NCBI RefSeq assembly: GCF_947179165.1
Contig: NC_077242.1
Coordinates: forward strand, 38,263,097-38,327,096
Source: Solanum dulcamara
Taxonomy: Eukaryota; Streptophyta; Magnoliopsida; Solanales; Solanaceae
DNA length: 64,000 nucleotides
Reading direction: 5' to 3'
Part shown: positions 23,557-34,942 of the stretch, in pieces
Numbering within the stretch: position 1 is the stretch's first letter
Layout of the letters: every line of letters begins with the position of its first letter
Notes under the pieces: model-generated
What the model was told of the DNA's origin: nothing
What the model saw: only the letters and a program-made list of their open reading frames with translations
Database searches by the model: none
Translations under genes and position numbers: made by a program

Positions 23557-26320
23557 TTACAACCTAAATCTGGGCCATGATGGCGCCTACTATAATCCCC
23601 GAGTAGGCAAGCCAAACCCAAGTTAAACAGAAGTCAAATCTCAATCTAATTAAATAATTAATAACGTAAGAAAGTAGAAGTAAAAAGAATATAACAAAAG
23701 AAAGGTTGGGCCATGGTATAGATATGTAAATACGATACAAAATATATAAAAGGCCCGATAGTGACCAAAATAAATGACGAACTTACACTAGACCAAACCC
23801 GGACCTGGTGTCACCTATACAGGAGCTATTACGTATAAAAGCTGACAATGTGTAAATATACAATGCAAATCTGACTATCCAAAAGTACAAGTGTAAGTTA
23901 GTCCAAAAGAGGGAAAGTATCAAGTATCTAAATGCTAGGAGCTCACCACAATCCAAATTTGGCACCGTTAAGGATGATCAGGAGCGCGCTGGGGGTGGCT
24001 CAAACTGGGAGCTACATCAAAAAGATGCAGAAGTTTAGTATGAGTACCAAAACATGGGATACTCAATAGGCATCAAAGATCGACCGAGCTTAGAAAGAAT
24101 AAATATATAATAAGTAGTACGATAAAACTAATAACAATAAGAGAGGAGCATAAACTACAAATACATGAAAATAGGGTACTAGAATAATCATACAGTAATC
24201 AAGTAAGTCCAACAAATCATGTAGTCACATCAATAATCTCAATAGATAAAATACTAGGAGAATGCACAATTGTAACTTGTAGTTAAGGCTCAATATCCTC
24301 CAAAAGTATCATGAAGTGACCGGAATAACCCTCGAGCTCATCAAATAATAAGGCATTCAGAATCATACCTCAATCTCATCAACATCAAAATGATAACTCA
24401 AAATATGTATCAACAGGCCACCCGAAATTTACACCTCGAGCTTATCAATTGAAATAAAGTGTAGCCCAAAGTCAATAAAAGGGTCGCCCGAAATTATACC
24501 TTGAGCTCATTAGCTATGAATTTTCATAAATAAGATATGGCAAGTTTTTCCTTAAATCCTTCCTATTTATTCATCAACCAAAAGTCCTATTATCATCTTT
24601 TACTCTTTCTTTTAAATAGGGCTCTTAACGCCGGTGAGGTGAATAAGGCAAATAGTATGTAAAAAATCATATGACTCATCGGAGATTCCGATGTACTAAA
24701 AGCACGACCTCGAGCCTAATATTTCAATATCATAAGAAACCAAGGCATAAGCATAAGCCAAACATTATATCAAGTGACCAACCAAAACTATACAAGTCAA
24801 CCAAGCGGCATCCTAAGTTCAAATCTAAGGACTCTAAACGATGTAAACAAGTCAAGATATCACCTAGACCAAGGATTCAATAACTAAAACCCCAATTAGT
24901 CACTAATGATGTTCATCGACTCCAAATTTCTCAATGGGATATCAACATTTAAATCACCACCCTAATAATGTGTATCTACTCAAAATATACCAAATCTAAC
25001 TTAGCCAAGTCTAACAAGAGTAAGCCAGGACCTACCTGAAAGCCGGAACCGCACCCAAACCTCTAAACATTAGTCTTTCCTTTCTGGGCCACCTCCAAAT
25101 GATACCACTCTATCAAATTATCAAAGAACACATCAAAACAAGGCCAATGATACCCATATTGCCATAATTAAAAATAAAACTAAAATCGGGTCAAAATTCA
25201 AAATTGGGACCCGTACATGAAATTTAAAAACCACCAAATTTAGGCACTAGAATAGTTTAAAATGCAAGAAACAATGAAATTTATGCGAAACGTACAAGGT
25301 TTCTAGGATGGTAAAAGGGTATCGGAACGTTCCCACGAGAATTGCCAACACAAAGGAACAAAAATGATCAAAAAATGGCCAAAAATTGCTCTCCAAATCA
25401 CTCATTTTCTAAGTCACAAAATGGGACTTAGACTGTTGAAAATGGGCATTTAATTCACTAGATTCATGGATTTTGTTCCTCGCGATCGCGAGGCTATAGC
25501 ATGCAATCGTGAGACCCAAACAAATTATCCTTCGCAATTGCAGCACTTATACCGTGATCACAAAGACCAAAGACCCTTCTCTGCATGATCACGACCCTTG
25601 GCTCTCAAACACGAAGGGCAAAGTAGCCTGCACCAGCAATTTAGCTAGTGTTGAACTTTGAGGAAAGGGATTACTCTCTCATGGGGTCTAGAATTCATTC
25701 AGAACCTTGTGAATGCAAATAGACTATGCTACCTAACTAGAAACGACATTCAGGACTCAAGGAATCAATGGATTTCCCAACGGAGGTCATTTCGTTGAAA
25801 TGTTGACCCAATTCAAAGATTTTTCAAAGAGAACACTTAAAATGCACAAATAGCTACAAACTTGTTCTGATCACCTTGGAAGCCAAACCAAAGGTCATTC
25901 TCAACCAAACTTGGCGTTTTGGAGGTAACCGCACTGGCAGAATTTTCATCCAAGCACATTTACTCAAAATGTTGACTGTAGTCAAACTTAGCCAAAACTT
26001 TAAAGTTAAAATGAGAAATTGCACAGACTCAAAATGAAGACTCCAAAACCCAAATCTTCTTTCTAAACCAAAATGGACCTTCCAAAGCTGATGGAACGTT
26101 GAAATTCTCTTATGATGCCAGAATCTCTTAATGTTGACTAAAGTCAACTCTTTTAAATCTTAAGCCTCAATAATAGCCAAACCACCTCAAAACTCAACCA
26201 AACACCATCGAGAGCATGCCACCCATCCCAATACCACATAAGAGCTATAAAGAAGCTACGAAAGGGGATAAAATGGTAAAAACATGCAAAAGTACATAAA
26301 TAACCTTGGAGGTTATTACA
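23557..26320 (-). repeat. 3' LTR of element B (family A/B, 2.8 kb)
   Basis: On the minus strand it starts TGTAATAACC at 26320, next to the end of the chromodomain frame, and ends near GGCCCAGATTTAGGTTGTAA at 23557. It shares its start, the TGACT..GTCAA blocks and the GCGATCGCG-type palindrome zone (25470-25660) with the A LTRs. Irregularly repeated CTCGAGCT/CCCGAAATT words occur at 24320-24510. No host genes are visible in this long stretch. Confidence 0.8.
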
Positions 26321-26334
26321 ACATCCACTACTAA

Positions 26335-27790
26335 ATGGACTTTTATCTTCGAAAGTAAAGCAAAAAGGTAAATGGGGGCTCAAAAGATGAGGATATCGGG
26401 TTCGCATATCCTCCTCCGTCTCCCAAGTAGCCTCCTTAACCAGAAGATACCTCCACTAGAATTTCAACAATGGAATCTCCTTAGACCTCAACTTCCTAAC
26501 ATACCTGTCCAAAATGGCTATAGGCTCCTCCTCAAAGGATAAAGATCCATCAAACTGAACCGAATCAAGCTGAAGCACATGAGACCTATTGGGGATGTAT
26601 TACTGTAGCATAGAAATGTGGAACACTGGGTGAACATTTGAAAGTGGTGGGGTCAAGGCCAACTCATAAGCCACCTATCCTACTAGTCTAAAGATCTCAA
26701 AAAGGATAATAAACCTAGGGCTAAGCTTACACCTCCTTTCGAATCTCATCACGCCCTTTATAGGCGATATTTTCAAAAATACCCAATGTCCAACCATAAA
26801 CTCTAAAGGCTGCACCCTATGATTAGCATAACTCTTCTGCTTACTTTGGGCAGTACGGAGCCTCTCCTGAATCATACAAACTCTATCCATCAATTCATAA
26901 AAAACAAAGTGGTGCCCCAAGGCCTAACCTAAGAGTCATCAAACCAGCCTACTGGGAATGACATCTCTTACCATACAATGCCTCAAAAGGTGCCATCTCG
27001 ATACTCGAATGATAGCTATTATTATATGAAAAATCTATTGAAGCCTAGGACTGATCCCACAAACCCTAAAAATCAATAACACAGGCCCGTAGCATATCCT
27101 CCAAGACTTGAATCTCTCTGACTGATCATCAGTCTAGGGTGGAAAGCTGTGTTAAGCTTGACTCGAGTACCTAACTACTTCTTTATAAACCTGTAGAAAT
27201 ATGATGTGAACTGAGTACCATGGTTTGAAATGATAGATACTGGAACCCCATACAATCAGACCACCTCTCGAATGTAAATATGAGCTAACCTTTGTGAAGT
27301 GTAGGTAGTCTGGACTGGTAAGAAATGAGCAGACTTGGTCAATAAATCTATGATGACCCAAATAGAAAGAAAACCCTAGTACGTGGTAAACCCACTACAA
27401 AGTCCATAGATATCTACTCCCATTTCCACTCTTGAATAGGTAGTGACTGGGTTAAACCAACTTGCCTATGATGCTCGAACTTATCCTGCTGACAATTCAA
27501 GCACCTAGCCATAAAAGATGTAATATCTCGCTTAATCCTACACCACCGGTAATGCTTTCACAAGTCACGATACATCTTCGCCATACTGGGATGAATGGAA
27601 TATTTGGAATAATGGGCTTTCTCAAGGATGAGCTTGACTAAATCTCTAACTCTAGGAATGCAGAGATGATGCCCAATCCTCAGAATGCCCTCCGAATCTA
27701 ATGTTTTCTTCCTAGCCTCTCTAGTGAGTACCTTATCCCGAATCATCCTCTGCTATGGGTCCTCAAAATTTTGTGCCTAAATATGCTCTA
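26335..27790 (-). pseudogene. Integrase and chromodomain of element B
   Basis: Read from 27790 down. The zinc-binding domain keeps AHYSKYSIHPSMAKMY and a CLNC pair (27480-27640). The core keeps MDF (first Asp) near 27400, but the second catalytic site reads SNHGTQFTS (about 27230), so the usual Asp is Asn. MAPFEALYG lies near 26980. The C-terminal domain VFLKISPIKGVMRF..KLSPRF is at 26690-26790 and a chromodomain (ILDRYVRKLRSKEI, later EATWETEEDM) at 26375-26545. Several stops are present. Intact versions insert the cDNA into chromatin. Confidence 0.85.
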
Positions 27791-29285
27791 TCAAGGAAGA
27801 CATAGCCTCTATACAATCAAGTACTTTGCTTGGCTCAAAAATATCAAGATGAACCATCTGGTTAGCTAAGGACTAAATGTCCGAAGCTAAATTTTTCTCC
27901 TCAATTGATAAGAATTCCAAACTACCCATACTCATTGCTTTCTGGCTCAGAGCATCTGCTACTATACTTTCCTTGCCCGGGTGATAGAAAATAGTGATGT
28001 CATAGTCTTTCAGCAACTTCAACCACCTACACTGTCTCAAATTAAGGTCCTTCTGGTTGAATATGTAATGAAGACTATGGTGGTCAGTGTAGATCTAACA
28101 CTGAGCTTCATATATGTAATTCCTCTAAATTTTTAATGCAAAGACTACCGCCTCCAGCTCTAAATCATGTGTGGGGTAGTTACACTCATGCACCTTCAGT
28201 TGCTTGGAAGTATATATAATAAATCTACCCTGTTGTATCAGAACACACCCCAAGCCAACATATGAAGCATCACAATACACTGTAAATCCCTGGTCCTTGA
28301 CTAGAAGAGTAGGAATCAGAGCTGAAATCAATAAGGCTTCGAGCTTCAGGAAGCTCACTTCACAATCATCAGACCATTGGAAAGGGACATTCTTCTGAGT
28401 CAATATTATCAAAGGGGTTGCATAGAAGAGAACCCCTTCATAAACCATCTGTAATACCCTGCCAACCTGATGAAACTATGAACCTCGGTAGGAGAAGTGA
28501 GTCTAGACCAATCACAAACTTCCGCTATCTTTGTCAGATTTACCATAATCCCATCCTTTGACACCACGTATCTTAGAAATGCCACAGACTCAAGCCAAAA
28601 TTCACACTTAATGAATTTTACATACAACTGTTGATCTCGCAAGGTCTGAAGTACTATCATCAGGTGTTGCTAATATTTCTCTCTGGTCTTGGAGTAGACT
28701 AGAATGTCATCAATGAACATAATGACAAAGGAGTCCAAGTAGGGTCGGAACACATGGTTCATCAAATCCATAAATGCTACGGGGGCATTAGTTAACCCAA
28801 AAGAAATTACTAAGAACTCATAGTACTCGTATCGAGTCTTGAAACTAGTCTTAGGGATATCTGACTCCCTAATCCTCAACTGGTGATACCCTGACCTCAA
28901 GTCTATATTAGAGAACACTGTTGCACTTTAGAGCTAGTTACATAAGTCATCAATCTGTGGTATGGGGTACCTATTCTTAATGGTCACCTTATTTAGCTAT
29001 ATGTAATAAATACACATAAGCAAAGTTCCATCTTTATTTTTCACGAACAGAATAGGGGCACCCCAGGGAGACACACTAGGCCTAATAAACACCTTACTCA
29101 AAAAGTCCTCGAGCTGTACTTTAAGTTCCCTCAATTCAACTGGACCCATCCGATATGTTGGAATAGAGACTGGTTGTGTACCCGACTCAACATTAATGTC
29201 GAAATTAATATCACGCTCAGGATAAAGACTAGGTAGATTAGTGGAAAACATATTAGGGAACTCTCCGACCACTAATACAAAATCT
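27791..29285 (-). pseudogene. Reverse transcriptase and RNase H of element B
   Basis: The RT entry (VGEFPNMFSTNL..YPERDINFDINV) is at 29180-29272. The palm region [16 protein letters not shown] is near 28870-28918 and the catalytic box FIDDILVYS near 28690-28716. An open 107-codon frame (28125-28448) covers the RNase H start with [15 protein letters not shown] and [15 protein letters not shown], keeping catalytic-type Asp and Glu. YHPGKESIVADALS follows near 27940-27990. Stops and short frame changes separate the frames. The upstream end at 29286 is the point where element C is inserted. Confidence 0.88.
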
Positions 29286-30039
29286 GTTACAGCCCATACT
29301 TTGGTACCTTAAAAGACTTTTGTACCTTGAGAGGTTTTGAGTTTCTTGAAAGATTTTTAAGCTTCTTAGGTTCTTGAAAGGCTCTTAAGTTTTTTTTGAA
29401 AGGTTCTTAAAGCTTCTTAGAAGTTACTATGTGAGTCACATAAGCTATAATGCTATTAAATAACTCTAAGGAAAGGGGAATGTGATACCCCATAATGGGG
29501 AAGATTGGAGATAGGGTTATAAGAATCCGGAAGGAATTGAAGGCCAAGTAGTGAGTCGTAGGACTCAACTTACTTACGTAAGCTACCAACTTGGAAATCT
29601 TACATACTTAAGCTACTTGAGTATATACCAAGCTTACGTATCAAGGATTACATAGGTTCATTAAGTAAGATGAGATTACAAACCCACGAGGAGGAAAAGA
29701 GAGTGACACATGGAAGCATGAGAGAGTGACATATGGAAGCAAGGGAGAGTGCCATGTTGGTTAAGGGTACGACGGGGCCCTGTCCCATCATATGACTAGG
29801 CTATCATTCTGTAGAGATCTGTAGACTTGTTATATGGGTTATGTATACTTGTTTTGGGCTTTGTGTTCCATGATGGCTTTAATGGCCCTCTTGTGCTATA
29901 TCTGTTCTCATGCGCTCTCTAGAGACCCCTTTTTGATTTCTACTTTTGTTTATTTTGCTAACACACTAAGTGGGGCTAAGGGTACGTATGGGTGCCCAAC
30001 TTGGGCACCAATCATGGCCTACGGAGTTGGGTCATGACA
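29286..30039 (+). repeat. 5' LTR of element C (internally deleted, 754 bp)
   Basis: Begins TGTTACAGCCC, ends GGGTCATGACA, and is followed by a PBS-like sequence. Its first ~460 bp match 32050-32480 and its last ~285 bp match 34657-34942 of the 3' LTR. About 2.1 kb present in the 3' LTR is missing here, at a CATG-type junction near 29753. The lost part includes the 24-bp repeats and TATA box. Confidence 0.9.
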
Positions 30040-30045
30040 AAAGTA

Positions 30046-30055
30046 GTATTAGAGC
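30046..30055 (+). promoter_or_regulatory. Primer-binding site of element C
   Basis: GTATTAGAGC, six bases after the LTR end, is one transition from the GTATCAGAGC core complementary to initiator tRNA-Met. It sets element C on the plus strand. Confidence 0.7.
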
Positions 30056-31740
30056 GGTTTGGTCCTCAGAATATCTATAGACCGTGTCTAGTAGAGTCCA
30101 GTTTAACAATGTGTGGTGCACCACATCTATAAATAGGAGGCTACAAGGTATTTAGGATGTTATGTTTATTTCTTGTCTTATATTATGCGATAGAGCTCAG
30201 CCATAGGAAATGAAATTCTTTTTTTTACTAATTATTTTCTTTCAGCTGAAGAATGACATCGACAGAAGAAAGTGATGGATGATATTGGAAGCTACATAGT
30301 ATACAGGTATGTAATGGTGCGGAAGAGGCATGCTGGGTAAGGTAAGAAGATTGAAATATGATTGAAATGTAAAGTTGAAAATTGAAAGGAAAAGTAGATA
30401 GAAAAGTGTAACGGGTGTAGTTCGAGTTGGACATACGAGGTAAGTCCATCATTTTATACTGTGGTTGATATTTGGCGCCCTGTTTAGCTGTGATATGAAT
30501 ATATATACATTGGCCTTGCGTGGTATTGTTGGTATTTCCTGCGTGCATGTTTGGAGATAGTGAGGAATATAGAGGAAACTCTGCCAATGTTTTTTGGAAA
30601 TAGAAAGAAAATGAGATATAAGGTTGTAATATATCTTAAGAGATCATATCCACAATAATGATAAGATCTGACTAAACTAGGAGTATAACAGACTTTGGGA
30701 AATAAGTTAATTACGATATGGGTGGCAAGTAGAAGGTCAATACTGATATGGTGAGAAGAATGGTGATGGATATGAATGTCTTAAGACAACTTGTGAGGTA
30801 TTAAGGATGAGAATGACGAGGAAGGATAAGGGTTAAGTACGCTTGCTCCACCAGGTAGAATTAACCCAGAGTAAGGATCGTGAATAAAAGTTAAGAAATA
30901 TTACCATTCGGGATTGACCATGAGCAGAATATAGTGTGAATATAATAAGGATCATCATGGAAGTACGTAGAGTCTAGTAAAGAAGTAACTAAAGAATGTG
31001 ATTGTGAGTAAGATTAGCAGTTAGCATCGGGTACATGATAAGGATGAAAGCTCATGAAGCAGAAAGGGGTATTGTGTATATGTACCTCCACTTTGGAAAT
31101 AGTGGGATCCCTCGAGGATAAGGAATGGAAAATTGCAAAATGACCGAGGCATTGTGAAATTGTTAAAGGAACAAGTGGTATTCTTTGGAAAAAAAGAGGT
31201 GATAACAAAATGTGAAACACGTGTCATCAGAGTATAAGTTCCCCCGAATGGAGAATCAGACACAATTATAAGCACTAGTAACGTACTTATTGGGATGAAT
31301 GAAATGTGCCTTCGGCTAAACTACTACATTAGTTATATGACTCGAGTACCAGTACTTGGACTAGAGTGTGTACTATTTATCGAGAATTCTAAGCACCCCA
31401 TGATTGTACTAAGGTTTCTTACAGGGGCAACTTAAAGTATAGCTGATCTAATAGAAAGTGTAGACATAGTACAGTATGTTAAAGGGTTGGAATAGAATCA
31501 TTTGCACGTGAATAGTTGAAAATAAATAGAGGATGACATGGGTACACCCTAAAAGGGGGGAAGCGGACAATAGAAATACAAGCATAAGAAAAAATCAACT
31601 GACGCTATCATATGTAAACGAGAATACTTAAACTTTAAACGAGATACCATAAGGGATGGATGGATCTCAAGGCCAATAATAAACAGATAGAATCCGCAGT
31701 ATCTGAGACCATGTGAGGAACCATTGGTGGAGACCTTAAG
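30056..31740 (+). other. Internal region of element C without gag or pol
   Basis: About 1.7 kb of sequence in which I find no zinc knuckle, protease, RT, RNase H or integrase motif on either strand. The longest frame is antisense (30228-30587, 119 codons) and shows no recognisable domain. The element therefore looks non-autonomous and would have needed enzymes from a relative such as element H, whose LTR shares blocks with the C LTR. A captured, unrecognised sequence is possible. Confidence 0.6.
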
Positions 31741-31848
31741 GGATGGATATGATCATACCAGCACTAAAGCATCGGATCCCATCAGAACTTCAAAGTTAAG
31801 CATACTTGGACGAGAGTAGTACTAGGATGAGTGACCTCCTAGGAAGTG
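31741..31848 (+). pseudogene. 5S rRNA-derived sequence inside element C
   Basis: 31751-31847 matches plant 5S rRNA from about position 7 to 105. Exact runs are GATCATACCAGCAC, CGGATCCCATCAGAACT, GAGAGTAGTACTAGGATG and GTGACCTCCT. The internal control region survives in order: A box AGTTAAGCATACTTG, intermediate element, C box ACTAGGATGAGTGACCTCCT. Most differences from the plant consensus are C-to-T or G-to-A, as expected from decay of methylated DNA. The 3' strand of helix I (after GGAAGT) is absent, so it is not a working 5S gene. It lies in the same orientation as the element, about 190 bp before the PPT. Cassandra elements are known to carry 5S sequence in their LTRs; here it is internal. 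Confidence 0.9.
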
Positions 31849-32049
31849 AAAGAGGAAAGGAAACACAAGTATTTGTACCTATTTCCTATGTTTACAAGTA
31901 ATTCTAACCTTTGGAACTCTTATATTGATTGCTCGATAAAAGTATATGTTATGGCAATAGGATAGAGAAACTATCTATTTAGTTGGTATAAGATCTGGAG
32001 AAAGGTTTTGGTTCACATTCGAGGACGAATGTTCTAAAGGGGGGAAGGA
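31849..32049 (+). other. 3' end of element C with hairpin and PPT
   Basis: Non-coding tail. CATTCGAGGACGAATG at 32016-32031 is a perfect 6-bp inverted repeat around AGGA. The polypurine tract AAAGGGGGGAAGGA follows at 32036-32049, immediately before the LTR start TGTTACACCC. Confidence 0.85.
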
Positions 32050-32557
32050 TGTTACACCCTGTACTTTTTTACCTTGAAAGACTTTTGTACCTTGAGAGGT
32101 TTTGAGTTTTTTGAAAGATTTTTAAGCTTCTCAGGTTCTTGAAAGGCTCTTCTTAGAAGTTACCATGTGAGTTGGATAAGCTATAATGCTATCAAATAAC
32201 TCTAAGGAAAGGAGAATGTGATACCTCATAATGGGGAAGATTGGAGATAAGGTCATAAGAATTTGGAAGGAATTGGAGGCCAAGTAGTGAGTCGTAGGAC
32301 TCGACTTACTTACGTAAGCTACCAACTTGTAAATGTTACATACTTAAGCTACTTGAGTATATACCAAGCTTATGTAGCAAGGATTACATAGGTTCGTAAA
32401 GTAAGATGAGATTATGAACCCTTGAAGAGGAAAAGAGAGTGACACATGGAAGCATGAGAGAATGCCACGTGGCAGCAGCTGGAGCAAGAGGTGGAACCCA
32501 CCTTCCATGTGGAAGCCTATGGTTGGAGGAGGGGTTGTGTTGGTCCAATGAGGGCTT

Positions 32558-32653
32558 GACATATGTCACCACTTAGTACTTGACATGTGTCACCACTTAG
32601 TACTTGATATGTGTCACCACTTAGGGGTTGACATGTGTCACCCCCTAAAAGTA
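32558..32653 (+). repeat. Four 24-bp direct repeats with palindromic core
   Basis: Units start at 32558, 32582, 32606 and 32630. Each holds GACATGTGTCACCACTTAG or a close variant, with the near-palindrome TGACATGTGTCA at its core. The block ends a few bases before a TATA box, the usual position for retrotransposon U3 enhancer repeats. Confidence 0.9.
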
Positions 32654-32656
32654 GCC

Positions 32657-32665
32657 TATATATAT
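32657..32665 (+). promoter_or_regulatory. TATA box of the element C LTR
   Basis: TATATATAT in the context AGCCTATATATATGTCC, directly downstream of the 24-bp repeats. A start about 30 bp further on would open a GA-rich leader. This marks the U3/R boundary region of the LTR. Confidence 0.65.
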
Positions 32666-34942
32666 GTCCTATAACTCATCAATTTCCATAATTATCTAGA
32701 AAACTCAAAACAAAGATAGAAAATTCAAGAGAAAGAAAAGAAGAGAGGAGAAACCTTAAGAGAGAAAGAGAGAGACCTACGATTTTGGGAAGAGGAAAAA
32801 AGGTAAGTTTTTGATTTCGTTCTGTGAATTAGATATCTAAGGTATACCATGATGGTATGAAGGTGTTATTAATTTAATGTTATGGTTTTGAGCAGCACCA
32901 AAATGTTAGCAAACAGCCACAAAGTTGTAGATGTGCTAAAAGAAATTCCGAGGCGAGTTCCGGCAAGTTTTGGCGAGTTTCGGGGAAGGTAAAGTTTCTC
33001 TTTCGAAATGAAGGTTATGATGATTTTTTGAGGTATATTACATGTCTTGAATGAGGTTGGAAGTGGAAAAATTTCATAAGGACTCTTGAAGTTATGCTTG
33101 ACGTTAAAAACAAACTAATTTGAAGTGGTTATAGCTAAATCGAAGTCGAGTAGTGGGTTATCATTGTGGTGTTGCGGGTGCAGCTAGTTGGATTACATGT
33201 TTCAGGGATTTAAAGTGTTTTAAAAAGGGTGTGGGTTCATCTGGTTTCATCCACATGACCCTCTATTTAGTATGGTTAAAGATTTTATGAAATAAAGGTT
33301 AAAAACTCTATTTTGGTATCGTAAATTTTGAGCTAGTTGTTTGGAGTTGTATTGTGTAATGTTGAGGTGGTTCAATTTTATATATGCTTCTGGTTTCTAT
33401 TTTTGGTATGTTTGTTGACATTTTGGCCGAGTTAAAATCTCGGGGATGTTAAATTTATAGGGGAGATGCTGCCCGATTTTTGGTAACTTAGGAACTAGTA
33501 ATGAATTAGTCGAGGGAAATGGATAAGGAAATGACCTCTATGGAGACTTGGTTGTAGAGTTGGAATTGGAAAGTGAAAGGTCATTAACCATAGTATTACT
33601 TTCATGTTAAATAGGTGCAAGAGACGACGAGGCGAACGTATTAGGAGTAATCCGTAAGAGGTATGTAAAGCTAACCGTTCTTTCTTTTGGCATGTCTTTG
33701 GCATAAGTATGTAAAGCTAACCGTTCTTTCTCTTGGCATGTTTTGACATAAGTATATAAAACTAATCTTCCTTTTTGGCATGTTTTTTATGAAACAAGTA
33801 TATGACTTTTATATGATTCCAAAGAAGTTCCTATTCGTAGAGCCGCTAGGATGGCCAACTTCTTGATTTTTCAAAGGATATTTTATCGTGCCTAGATATG
33901 TGTATATGATTCCAAAAGTTCTATTTGGATATAACTCATAGTGATATTCAAAAGGTACTTGATATGACTCTTGTCTTGATTTTTTAATAATAGCTCATTT
34001 TGTTAACACCATGGAGTCTCAAAAATATTTAAAGTGCATTTAGTTTCTCACTACTCCACTCATGGATGCCTCAATGCTTCCTTCACCGAGCTCGGGTCAG
34101 GTTTTTTTTATCGTGCATACTTCTCTATATTATTCATCATGCCCTGACGTGAGGGGACAAGTACGCCCTGTACATGGGATTTGTGGAGTTATGCTGTGCC
34201 ATGTACACATATAATATGATATGATCTGATATGATCATCTAATATGATACGATTTGTTACGGAGATATTCCCTACTCTGGAGTATGATGTGCTATGGCGC
34301 TAGTGATCGGGCGGCGACCATGATTTATTCACCGAGTCTTATAATGGGGCCGGATATGTCATATATTTTTCTACATACATTATTTGTGGTTATGAAAAAC
34401 ATTTTGATATTCTGGATATTTTGCTTATTTTTGCACCTTCTGTTCTAGTAATGGCTTTACCTATTACAGTCCATGCTTTACATACTCGGTACATTGTCCG
34501 TACTGACCCCCTTTCTTCGGGACCTGTATTACATGCCCGTAGGTATAGACACTCGGTTTGCTGATCTGCTCGCTTAGGACATCCACCTTATTGGTTGGCA
34601 GTGCTCCTTTGTTCGAAACCCTATTTTGGTACTAACCTTTCTGTTGTACATTTGTACATGTTGGTTAAGGGTAAGATAGGGCCCTATCCCTTCATATGAC
34701 TAGACTATCATTTTGTAGAGGTCTATAGACTTGTGGTGTGGGTTATGTATATATATTTTGGGTTTTGTGTTCCATTATGGCCTTAACGGCCCTCTTGTGC
34801 TATATCTGTTCTCGTGCGCTCTCTAGCGACCCTTTTTTGATTTCTACTTTTGTTTATTCTACTAACACTCTAAGTGGGGCTAAGGGTCGTATGGGTGCCC
34901 AACTCGGGCACCAATCATGGCTTATGGAGTTGGGTCATGACA

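Larger units (their letters stand above)
32050..34942 (+). repeat. 3' LTR of element C (full length, 2.9 kb)
   Basis: TGTTACACCC to GGGTCATGACA, with PPT before it and element-B coding sequence after it (34943 on). It contains the 24-bp repeat block, a TATA box, a GA-rich leader-like stretch (32690-32800) and a consensus splice donor AG/GTAAGT at 32801-32808. The last 200 bp are very similar to the 5' LTR. No gene is seen inside. Confidence 0.9.

Noticed and set aside
24671..24883. 70-codon Lys/Arg-rich frame
   Set aside because: Within the B LTR, low complexity, and not kept in homologous LTRs.
30228..30587. 119-codon antisense frame in element C
   Set aside because: Low-complexity composition and no recognisable domain; kept only as a note on the C internal region.
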